A stretch of 64,000 bases of DNA, taken from Rhodanobacter sp. FDAARGOS 1247. GTDB lineage: Bacteria > Pseudomonadota > Gammaproteobacteria > Xanthomonadales > Rhodanobacteraceae. The stretch is from contig NZ_CP069535.1 in NCBI RefSeq assembly GCF_016889805.1, positions 620,001 through 684,000 of the forward strand, written 5' to 3'. The notes beneath the pieces are model-generated. The model was not told the DNA's origin, made no database searches, and saw only the letters and a list, made by a program, of their open reading frames with translations. Shown in pieces: positions 61,235 through 64,000 of the stretch (position 1 is its first letter; each line of letters starts with the position of its first letter). The translations under genes and the position numbers were made by a program.

Positions 61235-61876
61235 CTACAGCCGATAAGCGACCGTCTTCATCACCATCGAGCTGGCGTGCATCAGCTGCGGCAGCGGAAA
61301 CGGCAGGTCGATGCCGCCGCGTTGCTGCGCGGCCTGCGCGTGGCGGATCTCGTCGGCCTGCATCCGGGCCAACACGACGCGCGAACGCTCGTCCCGGGGT
61401 GGCAGCTGTTGCAGATGATCGGCCAGGTGGGCCTCGACCTGGCGTTCGGTTTCCACCACGAAGCCCAGGCTCAGCGCGTCGCCGGCCAGCGCGGCGGCGG
61501 CGCCGATCGCGTAGCTGCCCGCATACCACAGCGGATTGAGCAGGCTGGGGCGGCTGTCCAGTTGCTGCAGGCGTTCGGCGCACCAGGCCAGGTGGTCGGT
61601 TTCCTCGGCGGCGGCATGCAGCAGGTGCTCGCGGTTGTCTGCATCGCGGGCGAGCGCGGCCTGGCCCAGGTAAAGCGCTTGCGCGCAGACCTCGCCGGTG
61701 TGGTTGATCCGCATCAGGCCGGCGGCGTGGCGGCGTTCGGCCTCATCGAGTTCGTTTTCGGCGAGATCGGCGGACGGTGAGGGGCGCTGCGCCAGTGGCG
61801 CGCCGCCCACCGCTTCCAGTGCACGCTCGCAGCCGGCCAGCAGGCGGTCGAGGCGGCTCAGGGTGCGTACGCTCAT
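61235..61876 (-). CDS. coq7: 2-polyprenyl-3-methyl-6-methoxy-1,4-benzoquinone monooxygenase
   Basis: The enzyme adds the C6 hydroxyl in ubiquinone synthesis. The 213-residue ferritin-like protein has the di-iron ligands in [39 protein letters not shown] and [10 protein letters not shown]. This is the Coq7 type, used instead of UbiF in many gammaproteobacteria. The start at 61876 was chosen because upstream residues are unconserved. It is convergent with speD and divergent from rplM, each with its own signals. Confidence 0.94.
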   Translation of the reverse strand: MSVRTLSRLDRLLAGCERALEAVGGAPLAQRPSPSADLAENELDEAERRHAAGLMRINHTGEVCAQALYLGQAALARDADNREHLLHAAAEETDHLAWCAERLQQLDSRPSLLNPLWYAGSYAIGAAAALAGDALSLGFVVETERQVEAHLADHLQQLPPRDERSRVVLARMQADEIRHAQAAQQRGGIDLPFPLPQLMHASSMVMKTVAYRL

Positions 61877-62014
61877 GCGTTGTTCTCCAGCTAGAGGATC
61901 GGCCAGCAGGTCAATGGGGGTTGCCTTGGCCAGGGCAAGCCGTGCGTCACGCCAGCGGCAAGGTGCCGGCGACCCAACGGCCATGCGGGTTGCGACCGGG
62001 AAGCCTGGGGGTCT

Positions 62015-62104
62015 TTTCAAGCGGCCCGGTGGTCATGCTATCATTGCCAACTCACAGCCCGCCGGTCGGTGGGCTTGCGCCGTGGATGAAGGCTCCGCTA
62101 TCAT
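62015..62104 (+). promoter_or_regulatory. Possible tandem promoters of the rplM-rpsI operon
   Basis: Two -10-like TATCAT boxes occur (62039-62044 and 62099-62104), each 18 bases after a -35-like hexamer: TTTCAA (62015-62020) and TTGCGC (62075-62080). Between them GCCCGCC/GGTGGGC (62057-62074) can form a hairpin. The second promoter would give a leader of about 55 bases. Confidence 0.4.
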
Positions 62105-62165
62105 CTCGCGCCTTTGATCCACCGATTACGCGTACCGCCTCACGGCGGCAGACAGGTATTCTGAA

Positions 62166-62594
62166 ATGAAAACGTTTAGCGCCAATGCAGACAACGTCAA
62201 GCGCGACTGGTTCGTGGTTGACGCCACGAACAAGACGCTCGGTCGCCTGTCGACCGAAATCGCCCACCGTCTGCGCGGCAAGCACAAGCCGGAATACACC
62301 CCGCATTGCGACACCGGCGATTATATCGTGGTGATCAATGCGCAGAAGGTGCACGTTACCGGTGCCAAGCTGGACGACAAGATGTACCACCGCTTCACCG
62401 GCTACGTCGGCAACCTGAAGACCACCAGTCTGAAGGACCTGCTGGCGACCTACCCGGAGCGCGTGATCGAGATCGCCGTCAAGGGCATGCTGCCGAAGAA
62501 CCCGCTGGGTCGCGAGATGTATCGCAAGCTCAAGGTCTACGGTGGTGCCGAGCATCCGCATACCGCACAGCAGCCGCAGGCGCTGGAAATCTAA
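62166..62594 (+). CDS. rplM: 50S ribosomal protein L13
   Basis: The 142-residue protein matches L13 throughout: [20 protein letters not shown] at the start, the [20 protein letters not shown] segment and [19 protein letters not shown] near the C-terminus. It is an early-assembly protein of the large ribosomal subunit. It precedes rpsI by nine bases in the usual operon order. In E. coli this operon is autoregulated by L13, which may apply here. Confidence 0.98.
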   Translation: MKTFSANADNVKRDWFVVDATNKTLGRLSTEIAHRLRGKHKPEYTPHCDTGDYIVVINAQKVHVTGAKLDDKMYHRFTGYVGNLKTTSLKDLLATYPERVIEIAVKGMLPKNPLGREMYRKLKVYGGAEHPHTAQQPQALEI

Positions 62595-62603
62595 GGAAAT
62601 ATC

Positions 62604-62996
62604 ATGAGCATCCAGCAGAATTACGGCACCGGCCGCCGCAAGACCTCCGCCGCTCGCGTGTTCCTGCGCAAGGGCAAGGGCGAAATCATCGTCAACGGCA
62701 AGACGCTCGAAGCCTTCTTCGGCCGCGAGACCTCCTGCATGATCGTGCGCCAGCCGCTTGAGCTGACCGACAACACCGACAAGTTCGACATCAAGGTGAC
62801 GGTCGCCGGTGGCGGCATCACCGGTCAGGCCGGCGCGATCCGCCTGGGCATCGCCCGCGCGCTGGTCGAGTACGACGAAAGCCTGAAGTCGCCGCTGCGC
62901 AAGGCCGGTTTCGTGACCCGTGACGCCCGTGAAGTCGAGCGCAAGAAGGTCGGTCTGCACAAGGCACGTCGCGCCACCCAGTTCTCCAAGCGCTAA
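62604..62996 (+). CDS. rpsI: 30S ribosomal protein S9
   Basis: The 130-residue protein has the S9 start [20 protein letters not shown], the [19 protein letters not shown] core and the basic tail [18 protein letters not shown] that reaches the ribosomal P site. The length is the bacterial norm. It is the second gene of the rplM-rpsI operon and is followed after 12 bases by tRNA-Gln. Confidence 0.98.
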   Translation: MSIQQNYGTGRRKTSAARVFLRKGKGEIIVNGKTLEAFFGRETSCMIVRQPLELTDNTDKFDIKVTVAGGGITGQAGAIRLGIARALVEYDESLKSPLRKAGFVTRDAREVERKKVGLHKARRATQFSKR

Positions 62997-63008
62997 GCTC
63001 AGTTCTAC

Positions 63009-63082
63009 AGCCCCGTCGCCAAGCGGTAAGGCACCTGACTCTGACTCAGGCATCGGTGGTTCGAATCCATCCGGGGCTGCCA
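63009..63082 (+). tRNA. tRNA-Gln (anticodon CTG)
   Basis: A full cloverleaf is visible: acceptor AGCCCCG pairs with CGGGGCT, and the anticodon stem CCTGA/TCAGG holds loop CTCTGAC (anticodon CTG). The T stem-loop is GGTGG-TTCGAAT-CCATC, discriminator G is followed by an encoded CCA, and the length is 74 bases. The CTG anticodon reads CAG codons. It follows rpsI closely and may be co-transcribed with it. No attachment-site duplication is seen at its 3' end. Confidence 0.95.
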
Positions 63083-63128
63083 ATACAAACGCCGTCGCCC
63101 GCCGCAAGGCGTGGCAAGTCGGCCGAGA

Positions 63129-63152
63129 AGCCCGCCATCCGGCGGGCTTTTT
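63129..63152 (+). terminator. Rho-independent terminator after tRNA-Gln
   Basis: AGCCCGCC-ATCC-GGCGGGCT is followed by TTTTT, 46 bases after the tRNA. It should end the rplM-rpsI-tRNA transcript. Confidence 0.92.
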
Positions 63153-63264
63153 CGTTGGCGGGGGGCGCTGGCGCAGGATCTTTCGTCGCCGCTCGTGCTT
63201 CCTTACCCTTCGGTTTTGCACTGCAGCAGCGTAAAATTTCGGCCTTTGACTCGTGGGCACTTTG

Positions 63265-64000
63265 ATGACGACGGCAAGCGACAACGATCCCGGCCGCCCG
63301 GCGGTCCGCACCGAGGGCAGTACCGACGCGTTGCCGCTGGCGCCGACCATGGGCATGAGCCTGGATGCGGCCCGGATGCCGCGCCGCTCCACCCTGGTCG
63401 ATCGTCGGGTGTTGCGCATCACCGCGGTGTCGATCGTGCTGGGCGTGCTGGCTGCGCTGATTGCGCGGTTGCTGACGGCTCTTATCGGCGTGGTGACCAA
63501 TCTGGCCTTCTACGGCCGCTGGTCCACCGCGTTCTCCTCGCCTGCCGACGCGGTGCCCCGACTGGGCTGGTGGGTGGTGCTGGTGCCGGTGGTCGGCGGC
63601 CTGATCGTGGGCGTGATGGCGCGCTGGGGTTCGCGCGCGATTCGCGGCCACGGCATCCCCGAGGCGATGGAGCAGGTACTGCTCAATGAGTCGAAGATTC
63701 CGCCGCGGATCACCTTCCTGAAGCCGATCTCCTCGGCGATCGCGATCGGCACCGGCGGCCCGTTCGGCGCCGAGGGTCCGATCATCGCCACCGGCGGCGC
63801 GCTGGGTTCGTTCATCGGCCAGGTGCTGAAGGTAACCGGCAGCGAGCGCAAGGTGCTGCTGGCGGCGGGTGCGGCCGCGGGCATGGCCGCGGTGTTCTCG
63901 GCGCCGATCGCGGCGGTGGTGCTGGCGGTGGAGCTGCTGTTGTTCGAGCTGCGCCCGCGCTCGCTGATCCCGGTGGCGCTGGCTTGCGTGGCTTCGACCG
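63265..64000 (+). CDS. CLC-family chloride channel/antiporter, N-terminal part (3' truncated by window)
   Basis: The frame opens at ATG 63265 and continues past the window end, so 245 residues are seen. After a cytoplasmic tail of about 48 residues come the first membrane helices and two of the CLC ion-path motifs: GHGIPEAM (usually GSGIPE) and GAEGPIIATGG (usually GREGP), which keeps the gating glutamate. CLC proteins are proton/chloride exchangers or chloride channels. The Ser-to-His change at the chloride-binding GSGIP position may alter anion preference. The C-terminal half, with any CBS domains, lies outside the window. Confidence 0.9.
   Translation, partial: MTTASDNDPGRPAVRTEGSTDALPLAPTMGMSLDAARMPRRSTLVDRRVLRITAVSIVLGVLAALIARLLTALIGVVTNLAFYGRWSTAFSSPADAVPRLGWWVVLVPVVGGLIVGVMARWGSRAIRGHGIPEAMEQVLLNESKIPPRITFLKPISSAIAIGTGGPFGAEGPIIATGGALGSFIGQVLKVTGSERKVLLAAGAAAGMAAVFSAPIAAVVLAVELLLFELRPRSLIPVALACVAST

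Noticed and set aside
63009..63082. tRNA-Gln as an integration site for the defence island
   Set aside because: The island ends near 27.5 kb, far from the tRNA, and no integrase or 3' tRNA duplication is visible.

Overview
The window is a high-GC (roughly two-thirds G+C by eye) gammaproteobacterial chromosome segment. Several features point to the order Xanthomonadales, most likely a Rhodanobacter/Dyella-type member of the Rhodanobacteraceae: an imuB-dnaE2 mutagenesis cassette, a Clp-type CRP homologue beside an E. coli-type speD, coq7 and rplM-rpsI, trpG-trpD-trpC followed by a HAD gene, an Oar-like TonB receptor, and palindromic dispersed repeats. This placement is inferred from gene content and protein resemblance, not from a tree.

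Layout. 1-3718: the end of imuB and complete dnaE2. 3838-8234: housekeeping genes, namely a small membrane protein, a minus-strand purC/DUF962/membrane-protein operon, a monohaem cytochrome c, djlA and rpe. 8379-14963: a complete proteobacterial dedicated sortase system, with sortase, its VIT/vWA target, response regulator and histidine kinase, plus small extra genes. 15037-16527: trpE. 16600-27499: a tightly packed six-gene defence-type operon (SNF2-type helicase, 58-aa protein, ABC ATPase with a C-terminal HEPN-like motif, adenine methyltransferase of type III Mod style, RhuM-family protein, Res helicase-nuclease). 27719-28692: two minus-strand genes, one lysozyme-like. 28906-35520: an NodT/CzcB/CzcA-type RND efflux operon and a secreted UbiC-like protein. 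35510-55185: about 20 kb of peptidoglycan-peptide genes in two opposed units. 55270-58499: trpG-trpD-trpC and a HAD phosphatase. 58529-64000: TSUP permease, clp, speD, coq7, rplM-rpsI, tRNA-Gln and the start of a CLC chloride channel.

How the genes work together. The 35-55 kb region reads as a pathway for scavenging or recycling murein peptides. An AmiD-like amidase, an NlpC/P60 endopeptidase and a VanX/DdpX-like dipeptidase would trim stem peptides. A TonB receptor, a DUF819 permease and a dicarboxylate symporter could move products inward. An L-Ala-D/L-Glu epimerase, a renal-type dipeptidase, LysA (meso-DAP to lysine) and a D-amino-acid-oxidase-like enzyme would consume them. A MurR/RpiR regulator is encoded in the same unit. 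The defence operon combines a type III-like restriction-modification pair with a second helicase and a putative toxin-like ATPase-HEPN protein. It is the best candidate here for an undescribed composite system.

Dispersed palindromic elements recur in the murein cluster. Two of them lie inside the coding sequence for the N-termini of neighbouring secreted proteins. No CRISPR array, rRNA, integrase, transposase or prophage was seen.
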